64,000 nt of DNA from Mycolicibacterium sarraceniae (GCF_010731875.1 NZ_AP022595.1:2852001-2916000); one strand, 5' to 3'. Positions 10,314-19,622 are shown, numbered from the stretch's first letter. The notes: generated by a model not told the origin, from the sequence alone. A program made the numbers and translations.

Positions 10314-11129
10314 ATGTTGACCGCCACCACATACGATGTCCGATCGCTGTACCTCGACCTGCTTCGGCGCAACCTGACTCGATTCGGGATGCATGAGCGA
10401 ACCCCATCCGAGTGGCCGCTGCGGCGCCGCCTCCTGCTTAAGACCGTCAACACTTTTCTGCCCAGGTTCAGAGGTGCGGGCGTGCGTGATTACAACGCGC
10501 GTGAATTGGGCCTGGACTGGCCGGCTGAAGCCGAGACGATGATCGGAATGAAGCGGCTCACGAGCCTGCAGGAGTGTGTCGAGACCGTCCTGAAGGACGA
10601 GGTTCCCGGCGATTTGATCGAATGCGGCGTGTGGCGTGGCGGTGCCTGCATTCTGATGCGCGCGGTGCTGGCCGCCTACGGGGACGACACACGCAATGTG
10701 TGGCTGGCTGATTCATTCCAGGGCGTGCCGAAGTCGGATCCCGAAAACTACAAGGCGGACAAGGGGATCAGGGCGGAATTCGCCGCCGGTATCCTCGGCG
10801 TGTCAGAAGCCGACGTCCGGTCGAATTTCGAGCGCTACGGGCTACTCGACGACCGGGTCAAGTTCCTCCCCGGGTGGTTCAAAGACACCCTGGCCGACGC
10901 CCCGATTCAGCAGATCTCGATCCTCCGGCTTGACGGCGACCTGTACGAATCGACAATCCAGGCGCTGGACGCGCTCTACCCGCGGCTGGCTCCTGGCGGC
11001 TTCTGCATCGTCGATGACTACCTGGCGGTCAAGGCGTGCGAACTGGCGGTCACCGACTACCGCACCAAGCATGGCATCACCGCGGAGATCGTCGATATCG
11101 ACGGTACGGGCGTGTTGTGGCGGAAGTAG
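10314..11129 (+). CDS. TylF/MycF-type sugar O-methyltransferase
   Basis: This 271-residue SAM-dependent methyltransferase is of the macrocin O-methyltransferase family. The SAM-binding loop is GDLIECGVWRGG, followed by WLADSFQGVP. The metal-binding acidic cluster reads RLDGDLYEST, then IVDDYLA. In mycobacterial GPL loci members of this family methylate rhamnose hydroxyls (the mtf/rmt genes). The position exactly modified here cannot be predicted. The ATG at 10314 is the first in-frame start after the ABC operon. It is followed 54 bp later by the three oxidoreductase genes on the same strand, suggesting one sugar-modification block. Confidence 0.83.
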   Translation: MLTATTYDVRSLYLDLLRRNLTRFGMHERTPSEWPLRRRLLLKTVNTFLPRFRGAGVRDYNARELGLDWPAEAETMIGMKRLTSLQECVETVLKDEVPGDLIECGVWRGGACILMRAVLAAYGDDTRNVWLADSFQGVPKSDPENYKADKGIRAEFAAGILGVSEADVRSNFERYGLLDDRVKFLPGWFKDTLADAPIQQISILRLDGDLYESTIQALDALYPRLAPGGFCIVDDYLAVKACELAVTDYRTKHGITAEIVDIDGTGVLWRK

Positions 11130-11183
11130 CTAATCGTGTTGTGCTGCAAATGATTAGTACGCACACGCGTTCGCGCCTCATCG

Positions 11184-12173
11184 ATGACTGAAGCCGGGGT
11201 GCCGGTGCGTATCGGCATCCTGGGTGCCGCGCGTGTCGCCCCGGCCGCGCTAATCAAACCAGCTAGGGAAAGCGGCGAGGTCATGGTGGTCGCGGTGGCG
11301 GCCCGGGACCGGTGCCGGGCCCAAGCGTTCGCCGACGAGCACGCAATCTCGCGGGTGTATGAGAATTATCACGCCCTGGTCGCCGACCCGAATCTGGACG
11401 CGGTCTATATCCCGTTGCCAAATAGTTTGCATGGCAGGTGGATCCGTGCCGCGCTCGGGGCAGGTAAGCATGTGTTGTGCGAGAAGCCGTTCACTGCGAA
11501 TGCGCAGGAGGCCCGCGAGATCGCCACGCTGGCCGCCGAGTCTGGCCTGGTGGTGATGAACGGGTTCCATTACCGCCACCATCCCTTCGCTGAGCGGGTG
11601 CAGCAGACCATCGCTTCAGGGGAATTGGGCAAGCTCGAGCGGGTGGAGGGGTACTGGTGCCACTGGCTGCCGAAGTTCTCGCACGCCCGCTACGACTACT
11701 CGCTCGGCGGCGGCTCGGTGATGGATCTCGGTTGCTACGCCGTCGACATGGTCCGCGTGTTCGGGGGTTCGACCCCGGAAGTTGTTGCGGCACAAGCAAA
11801 ATTGCATGGCCCCCAGATTGACCGGGCGATGACCGCCCAGTTGCGGTTTGCTGACGGCGTGACGGGCAGCATTCACTGTTCGATGTGGTCGTCGGCGCGA
11901 CCGCAGTTCGGCGTCAAGCTGATTGGTGACCGGGGTGTACTGCGCCTCAACCCGCTGATCCCTTTCCAACGGTTCTCGGTGCGATCAGCTAACGGAAAAC
12001 GCAGCGAGAACTTCGGCGTGCGCACGACGTATGCCTACCAGCTCGATGCGTTTGCCGCGGCGGTTCTGCGCGGGGAAGCGGCCGAGACGTCAGCGCAGGA
12101 CGCGATCGAGACCATGACCGTCATCGACGGGATCTATCGTGCCGCTGGGCTCGAACCGCGCCAGCCGAGCTGA
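11184..12173 (+). CDS. Gfo/Idh/MocA-family oxidoreductase (copy 1)
   Basis: This 329-residue NAD(P)-dependent oxidoreductase is the first of three tandem paralogues. The N-terminal Rossmann motif is IGILGAARVAP. The dinucleotide/substrate signature is CEKPFTAN, with the catalytic Lys in EKP. The C-terminal domain carries GGGSVMDLGCYAVDMVR, with the Asp that is characteristic of the family. Family members oxidise or reduce sugar hydroxyl/keto groups or act as dehydrogenases on nucleotide-linked sugars. Here a role in forming an unusual deoxy- or keto-sugar is inferred from the neighbours. It shares roughly half of its sequence with copy 2 by eye, and the segments around FGGSTPEVVAAQAKL are nearly the same in both. 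Confidence 0.83.
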   Translation: MTEAGVPVRIGILGAARVAPAALIKPARESGEVMVVAVAARDRCRAQAFADEHAISRVYENYHALVADPNLDAVYIPLPNSLHGRWIRAALGAGKHVLCEKPFTANAQEAREIATLAAESGLVVMNGFHYRHHPFAERVQQTIASGELGKLERVEGYWCHWLPKFSHARYDYSLGGGSVMDLGCYAVDMVRVFGGSTPEVVAAQAKLHGPQIDRAMTAQLRFADGVTGSIHCSMWSSARPQFGVKLIGDRGVLRLNPLIPFQRFSVRSANGKRSENFGVRTTYAYQLDAFAAAVLRGEAAETSAQDAIETMTVIDGIYRAAGLEPRQPS

Positions 12174-12195
12174 CCCGGCTGTTAGCATCGCGCTC

Positions 12196-13239
12196 GTGTC
12201 TGACAGCGCAGCTCGGGTGCGAATCGGCATTCTGGGCGCTGCCCAGATCGCCCCGCAGGCGCTCGTTGCACCGGCTCGGGAAAACCGCGATGTCGTTGTG
12301 GCCGCGGTAGCCGCACGAGATCGCGCGCGCGCGACTGAATTCGCCACCAAACACGGCATCCCCTTCGTGCACGACAGCTATGAGGCGCTCATCGCCGATC
12401 CGGAGTTGGATGCGGTCTACATCCCGCTGCCTAACGGTTTACACGGCAGATGGACCACAGCCGCACTGATAGCCGGCAAGCATGTGTTGTGTGAGAAGCC
12501 GTTCGCCGCGAATGCCGAGGAGGCGCGTGAGGTCGCGAGACTGGCTGCTGACTCAGACCGGGTGGTGATGGAGGCCTTCCACTACCGCTATCACCCATTG
12601 ACATTGCGCGTTGAGCAGATCATCGCTTCGGGAGAATTGGGCAGACTGCAGCGGGTGGAGGCAGACTTCTGTTTCCCGCTGCCAAAATTCTCCGACATCC
12701 GCTACGACTACGCGCTTGCGGGCGGTGCGACAATGGATGCCGGTTGCTACGCGGTCCACATGGTCCGCACATTCGGTGGTTCTACTCCAGAAGTTGTTGC
12801 AGCACAGGCAAAATTGCGCGATCCACAGATCGATCGGGCGATGACCGCGGAGTTGCGGTTCGACCGCGAGCACACCGGACGGATGCGCTGCTCGATGTGG
12901 TCCTCGGATCTGTTGCGGATCAGCGTCAAGGTGATCGGCGACCGCGGCGAGCTGCGGGTACTTAATCCTGTGTTGCCGCAGGTGTTCCACCGTCTTTCGG
13001 TCCGATCGCCCGGCACCAAGCGGGTGGAGCGGCTCGGCCGGCGTACCAGCTACGCCTACCAGCTTGATGCCTTCGTCGCGGCGGTATTGCGTGGCCAACC
13101 CGTGAAGACAACGCCGACAGATGCCGTCGAGAACATGGCCGTCATCGATGCGATTTATCGCGCCGCCGGACTGCCGACCCGTCAGCCGACCGCCGAAAAC
13201 GGTCCGGCTGGCGACGATTCCGTTCCCCGTGCCAAGTGA
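12196..13239 (+). CDS. Gfo/Idh/MocA-family oxidoreductase (copy 2)
   Basis: This 347-residue protein is the middle paralogue. The GTG at 12196 starts 22 bp after copy 1 and aligns with the beginnings of copies 1 and 3 (SDSAARVRIGILGAAQ). A longer frame from 12139 would overlap copy 1. The Rossmann motif, CEKPFAAN with its catalytic Lys, and GGATMDAGCYAVHMVR are all present. The His after the conserved Asp (CYAVHM) matches the usual Gfo/Idh/MocA DxxxH arrangement, whereas copy 1 has Asp and copy 3 has Asn there. That residue difference suggests the three copies may not do the same chemistry. The C-terminal tail after TRQPT is about 15 residues longer than in the other two. Confidence 0.82.
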   Translation: MSDSAARVRIGILGAAQIAPQALVAPARENRDVVVAAVAARDRARATEFATKHGIPFVHDSYEALIADPELDAVYIPLPNGLHGRWTTAALIAGKHVLCEKPFAANAEEAREVARLAADSDRVVMEAFHYRYHPLTLRVEQIIASGELGRLQRVEADFCFPLPKFSDIRYDYALAGGATMDAGCYAVHMVRTFGGSTPEVVAAQAKLRDPQIDRAMTAELRFDREHTGRMRCSMWSSDLLRISVKVIGDRGELRVLNPVLPQVFHRLSVRSPGTKRVERLGRRTSYAYQLDAFVAAVLRGQPVKTTPTDAVENMAVIDAIYRAAGLPTRQPTAENGPAGDDSVPRAK

Positions 13240-13266
13240 CTCAGGTCACCTGCTACCGTCTGGGCC

Positions 13267-14265
13267 ATGTCTGACACCAAAGGTCCGGTGCGTATTGGCG
13301 TCTTGGGCGCTTCAAGTTATGTACCTACGACACTACTCAATCCGGCCAAGGGCAATGCCGAGGTCGAGGTGTCGGCAGTTGCGTCGCGCGGTCTGGACGA
13401 TGCCGAGCAGTTTGCCGCCAAGTTCGGAATCGCCCGGGCGCACGGCAGTTATGAGGATTTGGTCGCCGATCCCGACGTGGACGCCGTCTACGTTTTCGTT
13501 CCCACCAGCATGCACGGTATGTGGACGAAGGCCGCGCTCGCCGCGGGCAAGCATGTGCTGGTGGAGAAGCCGTTCACAGCCAATGGCGCGGAGGCCCGTG
13601 AGATCGCCGACTTAGCCGCCAAGACCGACCGAGTGGTGATGGAGGCGATCCAATTCCGTTACCACCCATTGACCTTGCGTGTCGAGCAGGTCATCGCCTC
13701 CGGAGAGTTGGGCAAACTGCAACGGGTCGAAGTCAACCTGTGCGTAATGCTCGGCAATTTCAAAGGCAACTGTTACAACTACGACTTCGCCGGTGGCGCG
13801 ATGATGGACGCCGGCAGCTACGTGGTGAACATGCTGCGCACATTCGGCGGTTCGACTCCGGAAGTCATCTCGGCGCGAGCGACTCTGCAAGACCCCCGGG
13901 TCGACCGGGCGATGTCAGCCGAGGTGCGCTTTGCCGACGGGCACACCGGCCGGATCCGCTGCGCCCTCTGGTCATCTCAGCTGTTTCGGGCGACAGCCAA
14001 GGTCGTCGGCGAGCGCGGTGCGCTGCGCGTGATTAGCCCGGCGGCGCCTCATCTATTTCCTCGGTTGTCCATCAAATCGAAAGATGGCAAGCGAGTGGAA
14101 TGGTTCTCGCGGCGCCCGACCTACGCTTATCAGCTTGATGCCTTCGCCGGGGCGGTGCTACGTGGCGAACCTGTCAAGACGACGCCGGAAGGCGCAGCTG
14201 AGAACATGGCTGTCATCGACGAGATCTATCGCGCCGCTGGGCTGCCGATCCGGGTGCCCAGCTGA
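13267..14265 (+). CDS. Gfo/Idh/MocA-family oxidoreductase (copy 3)
   Basis: This 332-residue protein is the third paralogue, beginning 27 bp after copy 2. The Rossmann motif is IGVLGASSYVP, the catalytic signature VEKPFTANG and the C-terminal domain motif GGAMMDAGSYVVNMLR. The acceptor side differs from copies 1 and 2: VFVPTSMHG replaces the IPLPN-LHG segment, and LCVMLGNFKGNCYNYD replaces the -LPKFS-RYDY segment, so its substrate is probably different. It ends 12 bp before the convergent GMC oxidoreductase gene. Role is inferred as sugar redox chemistry in glycolipid biosynthesis. Confidence 0.82.
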   Translation: MSDTKGPVRIGVLGASSYVPTTLLNPAKGNAEVEVSAVASRGLDDAEQFAAKFGIARAHGSYEDLVADPDVDAVYVFVPTSMHGMWTKAALAAGKHVLVEKPFTANGAEAREIADLAAKTDRVVMEAIQFRYHPLTLRVEQVIASGELGKLQRVEVNLCVMLGNFKGNCYNYDFAGGAMMDAGSYVVNMLRTFGGSTPEVISARATLQDPRVDRAMSAEVRFADGHTGRIRCALWSSQLFRATAKVVGERGALRVISPAAPHLFPRLSIKSKDGKRVEWFSRRPTYAYQLDAFAGAVLRGEPVKTTPEGAAENMAVIDEIYRAAGLPIRVPS

Positions 14266-14277
14266 GCTCCGCGAGAC

Positions 14278-15927
14278 TCAACTGGCGAAGTGCGCTCCGT
14301 TGACGTGCGCGGCGACCCGCAGAGCGTTGGCTGCGACCGTCAAGCTCGGATTCAGCCCGGCGCTGGACGGAAAGAACGACGCGTCCACCACATAGAGGTT
14401 CTCCACCTCGTGCGCCCGGTTATTCCCATCCAGCACACTCGATTTGGGGTCAACGCCGAAGCGGACCGTACCACAGACGTGACCAAGGGTGGTGTTGCTC
14501 TCGCCCGTCCGCAGAGTGAGGGTTCGATATGGCGACAGGACCTCGTTCAACCGTCCTAGGAATGTCGTGCGCCGCGCGGCTTCGTTCAGGTGCACCCGAT
14601 AGCTCAACCGCAGCCGCTGGCGCCCGTCGACGCCGGAGCGATCGGATTGCAGTACCCGGTTGTCCAGGTAGGGGAGGTCTTCCATGATCGAGGCCAGCAC
14701 CAAACCGCCGGAGAAGAAGCGTTCATAGACCGGACGGGCCGCCGGGCTCACCAAGCTCAGCGCCTTGGGCAGCCAGCCAGGCTGGTTGGTCAACATCTCC
14801 ATCGGCGCCAGCTTGGCCATCGCGCCCGCTGACTGCACGGTGCCGTACTTCTGTCCCTCGAAGAAGTAGAAGTCGTTGAGTCCCACTTCCTTATTCTCTT
14901 CGGCGATCCTGCAGCCGCGCTCCGGCCAGACTTCGATCCAATCGAGTAGGTGGCGCATCAGGTTGCGGCCCACCATGTCTGAGCCGTTGGCTAGGCCGCC
15001 TGGCCAGTGCCCGGATCGGGAGTTCAGGAGTAGCAGTGGGGTGGCCAGTGCGCCGGCGGCTAGCACCACTACTTTGCCCTTCAGGGCCAGTGTGCCGCTG
15101 GGGTGTTCGCAGATGACCTGTCGGACCTGGGTGTGGTCGGCGTCCAGGCGTACTACCCGGCACTGGGTGAGCAGGCTCGCGCCGTGCTCGGTGATGGCGG
15201 GTAGTACTCCGTTGCGGGCGCCGTCGTTCTTACATGACCGCGCGCACAGAAACGCCTGACACGTGCCGCAGTCGTCGACGTAGTCGCAGGCCATCGGTAG
15301 GTGGTAGGGGTGGAGTCCGCGGGTGATGAGGTAGTCGACTAGGGGTTGGTTGTCGGCTGAAAACGGTGGTGCGGCGGGTAGGTTGACGTCGGTTGACTCG
15401 GGGCGCAGCGGGTCGGGCTGGCCGCGCACTCCTAGTAGTTTTTCGGCTTGTGCGTACCAGGGGCTGAGCTGTTCGTAGCTGATGGGCCAGGCCTCGGGCA
15501 CGGTGGATTCGCCGGGATGGGCGAAGTTTTGCCGGGGGGTGAAATCTTGTGCGAAGAACCGTTCGCAGACCATGCCGTACAGGGCCGAGGACCCGCCTGT
15601 GCCGCTACCGATGAATGGTATGAACTTCTTGGTGGAACGGCCGCTGATGTCCTCGATCTCGTCGGTGGACCGGCCGGCTCGTTCCAGGGCGTCGAGATAG
15701 GCGGCCTTGGACCTTGCCGCCTGAGGCTCAGCCAATTCGGCCATAGCCGAGCGGATTGTTCCCGGTGCTCCGGGCAGGGTTGAGCGACCCTTCTCGACGA
15801 ACAGCACCGTGCGGCCCGATCGGGCCAGCGAGCGGCCCAGCAAGCCGCCACCCATGCCGGCGCCGACAACGATCACATCCCACTCAACGCGCTCTGCCTC
15901 GCGCGGGTCCAGTTCGCCGTCAACCAA
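14278..15927 (-). CDS. GMC-family FAD oxidoreductase (copy 1)
   Basis: This 549-residue flavoprotein is of the glucose-methanol-choline oxidoreductase family. The FAD-binding N-terminus is DVIVVGAGMGGGLLGRSLA, and the C-terminal active-site block NLYVVDASFFPSSAGLNPS is clear. A Cys-rich segment (CDYVDDCGTCQAFLCARSC) lies mid-protein; similar Cys pairs occur in alcohol- and sterol-oxidising GMC relatives. The TTG start at 15927 aligns with copy 2 at 23380-25017. It lies 36 bp downstream of a methyltransferase gene on the same strand and probably forms a two-gene operon with it. It likely oxidises an alcohol on a sugar or lipid, but the substrate is not known. Large parts are almost identical in DNA sequence to copy 2. 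Confidence 0.85.
   Translation of the reverse strand: MVDGELDPREAERVEWDVIVVGAGMGGGLLGRSLARSGRTVLFVEKGRSTLPGAPGTIRSAMAELAEPQAARSKAAYLDALERAGRSTDEIEDISGRSTKKFIPFIGSGTGGSSALYGMVCERFFAQDFTPRQNFAHPGESTVPEAWPISYEQLSPWYAQAEKLLGVRGQPDPLRPESTDVNLPAAPPFSADNQPLVDYLITRGLHPYHLPMACDYVDDCGTCQAFLCARSCKNDGARNGVLPAITEHGASLLTQCRVVRLDADHTQVRQVICEHPSGTLALKGKVVVLAAGALATPLLLLNSRSGHWPGGLANGSDMVGRNLMRHLLDWIEVWPERGCRIAEENKEVGLNDFYFFEGQKYGTVQSAGAMAKLAPMEMLTNQPGWLPKALSLVSPAARPVYERFFSGGLVLASIMEDLPYLDNRVLQSDRSGVDGRQRLRLSYRVHLNEAARRTTFLGRLNEVLSPYRTLTLRTGESNTTLGHVCGTVRFGVDPKSSVLDGNNRAHEVENLYVVDASFFPSSAGLNPSLTVAANALRVAAHVNGAHFAS
14941..15630 (-). repeat. Long near-identical tract shared with 24031-24720
   Basis: About 690 bp inside GMC copy 1 match 24031-24720 in GMC copy 2 in the same orientation at a constant offset of 9,090 bp. 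By eye I count about four differences (near 15250-15255 and 15326). A second shared tract, 15751-15922 against 24841-25012, has about one difference. The segments between and beyond these tracts diverge markedly, for instance 14394-14830, where the proteins are roughly two-thirds identical. Confidence 0.85.
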
Positions 15928-15963
15928 AGTCGAGCTCCACAGCAGAGACGGAGGCTATTAGGT

Positions 15964-16818
15964 TCAAACGCGTCCACGCGTATCTATGAGCCTGGCGATA
16001 GAAGCCCAATCGTTCGTGAAGCGATTGAGCATCTCGTCCTTGCGGCCGTCGAGTACCGAGATGTCGAGGGCGAGAAACTCTTCGAGGATCTCGTCGATGT
16101 TGTCGGAGAGGACACGGGATTGCGGATCGAGGTTTTGCACGATCCCGAGTCCCGTTGGGCGAGTGCCGATCACATTGACTGAGAGATCTGGCCGGTACTT
16201 CTTCAACATCAGGATCAGGCGCCAGATGTCTCCACTCCAAAATCGCGACGACCGCTCACGCGCTGCGCTGGTCGGATCGATCGGATACACGTCATGAATC
16301 AGGACGGTGGTATCCGGGGTGCTGTATTTCTCGACATTGATGAAATCACGAAGCGCGAACTCGACCTGATGCATCCCGTCGATGAAGGCGAGGTCGATGG
16401 TCTTGCCGCCAAGTTCGGCGAGCACATCGTTTTGGTCGAAAAAATCATCGCTGGTCTGTGCGAAGACTCGGTGGTTGGGTCCCAGCGGCTTCTGCAACTG
16501 TGGGTTGGGATCGATTCCCACCGCTAACGTTTCTGGACGGACGATGTCGAAGGAATGGCCCTTATCGATTCCGATTTCCAGGTAAGTGTCCGGCCTCAGG
16601 TGTTGATGCATTCGGGCCATGATCTGAAGGTAATCTTCACCAGGAAACTCCAGTTGAGCGAGCATTTCGTGTGCTCGCAGATGTGCCATGGAGTAGTGCT
16701 TGTCCGGGGTTCGCAGAGCCGCATAACAAAGCTCGGCCGCGTGGTCGCGCCGCCCTAGAACTCGCTGGATCAGCGCCAGATTGATCAAACGTCGTGCAGT
16801 GGGCTGGGTAGATACCAT
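15964..16818 (-). CDS. Class I SAM methyltransferase (Methyltransf_24-like)
   Basis: This 284-residue protein has a helical N-terminal region and a class I methyltransferase domain. The SAM loop is YLEIGIDKGHSF, followed by VGIDPNP and a downstream IDLAFIDGMHQVEFALRDF that matches the LIDGLHTYEQ segment of the methyltransferase at 37022. IHDVYPID follows as the next strand. Proteins like this occur in mycobacterial glycolipid clusters, where they are thought to O-methylate sugars or the fatty acyl hydroxyl. The ATG at 16818 is the only reasonable start. It is the first gene of a minus-strand pair with the GMC oxidoreductase, and about 264 bp of divergent upstream sequence separate it from the glycosyltransferase at 17083. 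Confidence 0.8.
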   Translation of the reverse strand: MVSTQPTARRLINLALIQRVLGRRDHAAELCYAALRTPDKHYSMAHLRAHEMLAQLEFPGEDYLQIMARMHQHLRPDTYLEIGIDKGHSFDIVRPETLAVGIDPNPQLQKPLGPNHRVFAQTSDDFFDQNDVLAELGGKTIDLAFIDGMHQVEFALRDFINVEKYSTPDTTVLIHDVYPIDPTSAARERSSRFWSGDIWRLILMLKKYRPDLSVNVIGTRPTGLGIVQNLDPQSRVLSDNIDEILEEFLALDISVLDGRKDEMLNRFTNDWASIARLIDTRGRV

Positions 16819-17082
16819 CGATCCCTTACCGTGGGTCGCAGTTCCGTCCGCCTGCTTTGGGTCTGCTGCCGGAACCTATTGAGTGATGTTGACTGACGCG
16901 CGTGACACAGTACCTCCGAAGATGACTCGTTGAGTAGCGATTACCGCAACCCGCGATCCCCACCGACCCGTACTTGCTGAATGGCTGAACTGCTCGCCGG
17001 CACGCGGAGGAGAAGTAATAATGACCCACCGATGCTCCTGATCCGGAGTATGCGGACAGTAGTTGTAAGGACAGATTCTGCG

Positions 17083-18357
17083 ATGAAGTTTGTGCTGACT
17101 GCGTACGGAAGTCGCGGCGACGTTGAGCCCGCGGTTGTTGTCGGTCGCGAGTTGCTGGCCCGGGGGCATGACGTGCAGATGGCTGTTCCGCCAAATCTGG
17201 TGAAGCTAGCGGAAAAGGTCGGGATCGAGGCAATCCCATATGGACTGGACTCGCAGGCTCTCTTCGAGACGCAGCGTCGGTACTGGACGTGTTTTTTTCG
17301 CAACCCCTGGCGGATGAAGGAGTTGGACAGGTTGGGGCGAGACATCGGGGACTTCCTGGCCCGCTGTTGGACGGAAGAGACCACTAGGGCCCTGAGGTCC
17401 CTGGCCGAAGGGGCTGACCTGGTGATCGCCGGGGTGGGCTTCGAGCAATTCGCCGCCAACGTCGCCGAGTTTTACGGCATACCACTGGCGACTTTGCATT
17501 ACTTTCCGTTGCGGGCCAACGGTCAGGTGTTGCCACTTCTCCCGGCCCCGTTGGGCCGGCGAGCGTTGACGGCCTACGAACGGCTGTCCTGGAGCGGTCC
17601 GATAAAGGAGGCCGAGGACGCTCAGCGGCGTGAACTCGGTCTCGCGAAGGCAACGTGCCCGTGGCCCGAACGGATCGCTGATCGCGGCGCTCTGGAGATC
17701 CAGGCATATGACGAGTTGGTATTTCCCGGGGTGGCGGCCGAGTGGGCGAAGTGGGGTAGCCAACGTCCTTTCGTCGGCATGTTGACGCTGGGGTTGCAGA
17801 CGGACGTCGATGAGGAAGTTTCGGCGTGGATCGCTGAGGGAACGCCGCCGATCTTCTTCGGCTTCGGCAGCATCTCGGTCGGATCGGCCGCTGACACACT
17901 CGTGATGATCAGCGCCGCCTGCGCAGAGTTAGGCGAACGAGCGCTCGTGTGCTCCGGGTGGACTGACTTCGGTGATCTTCCGCAGTTCGATCATGTCAAG
18001 GTCGTGCCCGCGGTGAATTACGCAACGATCTTTCCGCAGTGCCGTGCTGTCGTTCACCACGGCGGCGCGGGTAGCGTGGCTGCCGGACTTCGCGCTGGAA
18101 TGCCCACCTTGATCCTTTGGACGTTTCCTGATCAGCCGGTCTCCGGGACCGCCATCAAGCGATTGCACGTGGGTACCGCGCGGCGCTTTTCCACCACCAC
18201 GCGCAAGACACTGGTCGGCGATCTGCGCCGTGTACTGGCCCCCGAATATGCTGCCCGGGCCGGTGGTATTGCTGCGCGCATGAGTACACCTGCCCAGAGT
18301 GCCGCGGCAGCTACCGACCTTGTCGAGGATTTTGCGGGCCTGCAGCGGGTTGGCTGA
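17083..18357 (+). CDS. GT1-family glycosyltransferase (Rtf/Gtf type)
   Basis: This 424-residue protein is the second GT1 paralogue. It begins MKFVLTAYGSRGDVEPAVV, and the donor site reads VVHHGGAGSVAAGLRAGMP, followed by WTFPDQPVSGTAIKRL, where the DQ pair is typical of nucleotide-sugar contact in this fold. The ATG at 17083 aligns with its paralogues; an in-frame extension to 16981 has no counterpart in them. A GTAAGGA lies about 11 bp upstream. It is a single plus-strand gene between two minus-strand units, ending 16 bp before the convergent GT4 gene. Likely donor and acceptor are a deoxyhexose and the lipopeptide core or a growing oligosaccharide, not resolvable from sequence. Confidence 0.87.
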   Translation: MKFVLTAYGSRGDVEPAVVVGRELLARGHDVQMAVPPNLVKLAEKVGIEAIPYGLDSQALFETQRRYWTCFFRNPWRMKELDRLGRDIGDFLARCWTEETTRALRSLAEGADLVIAGVGFEQFAANVAEFYGIPLATLHYFPLRANGQVLPLLPAPLGRRALTAYERLSWSGPIKEAEDAQRRELGLAKATCPWPERIADRGALEIQAYDELVFPGVAAEWAKWGSQRPFVGMLTLGLQTDVDEEVSAWIAEGTPPIFFGFGSISVGSAADTLVMISAACAELGERALVCSGWTDFGDLPQFDHVKVVPAVNYATIFPQCRAVVHHGGAGSVAAGLRAGMPTLILWTFPDQPVSGTAIKRLHVGTARRFSTTTRKTLVGDLRRVLAPEYAARAGGIAARMSTPAQSAAAATDLVEDFAGLQRVG

Positions 18358-18373
18358 ACCTGCTGGGTTGGCC

Positions 18374-19594
18374 TCAGGTCAGGCCCAGGATGGCGGCGAG
18401 TTCCTTGTCGTGACGGTGCCGTTGGAAACGCGTGGCCGAGGCCACCGCGCCGTCGGCGAGTTTGCGCCGCAGTTCTTCGTCGGATTCGAGCGACATCAGG
18501 TTGGCGGCCAGGGTGTTCGCGTCCCCAGCAGGGCTGAGGAGTCCGTTGACGCCGTGATCAATGATCTCGGGAGTGCCGCCCGAATCGGTGCCGCAGACAG
18601 GTAGCCCGGCTCGCATGGCCTCGACGGTGACGCGGCCGAACGCTTCTCTTTGGCTGCACATCAGGCCGACATGGGCTGCGGACCAATAAGCGCCGACATC
18701 GTTGGTCGGCCCGTTGATGGTCACCAAGTCGTCGACGCCCAGGCGTCGAGCGAGCTTGCGCAACGGTTTTTCGCTTCCGGCGCCGACGAGCGTGAGTTCG
18801 ATGTCGACACCGGCCTTTCGTGCAGCAGCGACCGCCTCGATGGCCAGAGGCTGACCTTTACCGGTGGAGAAGTAGCCGATAAGCACCGCACGCAAGCGTT
18901 GGTCTGGGCGCCGCGTTGGCGGTGTGCGGAGGGGGGTTTCGACGATCGGGTAGACCACTTCGGTCTTCATCGTCGGATTCACCGCGAGCAGCGCGTTCTC
19001 GACTGCGTGTGAATTGCATATCGCGGTTTCTGACAGCCGGCCGATCAAGCGGACGGTTCTGCGATATCCCAACAGGAACCAAAGGTGGTGGTCATCTCTC
19101 CCGAACTCGCGGACTACCCAGTAATGAGGGATGCCGAGCAGTTTGGCGGCGATCGCATGTGCGGGAATGGTCATCGTGTTACTGAGCACCATCGCCGGTC
19201 GTAATCGGGCCAACAGCAGCACTGCCCGAACGATGCCTGGAATGAGAATCATGCTGTAGGGAAGGGTGCCGATCAGTGCGTGCGGGTCAACTCGTTGGAT
19301 TCGCCACCACTTGCCAAATGCCCACCACGGTGTCAATGCGACGACGGTGCGGAAGCCTTGTCCGGCGCACGCGTCTGCGACGTCGCCCTTCTGGGGGAGG
19401 ACGGCGATCACCTCTAGGTCAGGCCGCTCGTCTCGAATCGCCACGAGCATGTCGCGAAACCCGACGATGCCGCCGCCGCCGAAGTTGCTCACGTTCGAGA
19501 CCACCACTACCCGGGAGAGTGCGCTGGATCTGGCTGAAATCTTGGTCGTGCCAGGCTGATTTGCCAGGCGGCGCACGGCATCGACGGCGAACAT
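18374..19594 (-). CDS. GT4-family glycosyltransferase
   Basis: This 406-residue retaining glycosyltransferase is of the GT-B fold, group 1 (GT4). An N-terminal acceptor domain (SNVSNFGGGGIVGFRDML) is followed by the donor domain, with IGYFSTGKGQPLAIEAVA and the EX7E-type motif REAFGRVTVEAMRAGLPV, with Glu at the start and in VEAM. It is unrelated to the five GT1 enzymes, so it probably adds a different sugar or linkage. The ATG at 19594 lies only 28 bp from the edge of the IS3-type element, and a longer reading frame continues into the element. The native upstream region may therefore have been replaced by the insertion. No good ribosome-binding site is seen before this ATG, so the start is uncertain. 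Confidence 0.82.
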   Translation of the reverse strand: MFAVDAVRRLANQPGTTKISARSSALSRVVVVSNVSNFGGGGIVGFRDMLVAIRDERPDLEVIAVLPQKGDVADACAGQGFRTVVALTPWWAFGKWWRIQRVDPHALIGTLPYSMILIPGIVRAVLLLARLRPAMVLSNTMTIPAHAIAAKLLGIPHYWVVREFGRDDHHLWFLLGYRRTVRLIGRLSETAICNSHAVENALLAVNPTMKTEVVYPIVETPLRTPPTRRPDQRLRAVLIGYFSTGKGQPLAIEAVAAARKAGVDIELTLVGAGSEKPLRKLARRLGVDDLVTINGPTNDVGAYWSAAHVGLMCSQREAFGRVTVEAMRAGLPVCGTDSGGTPEIIDHGVNGLLSPAGDANTLAANLMSLESDEELRRKLADGAVASATRFQRHRHDKELAAILGLT

Positions 19595-19622
19595 TGCGCA
19601 GAGTGTATGCGAGGAGGGGACT

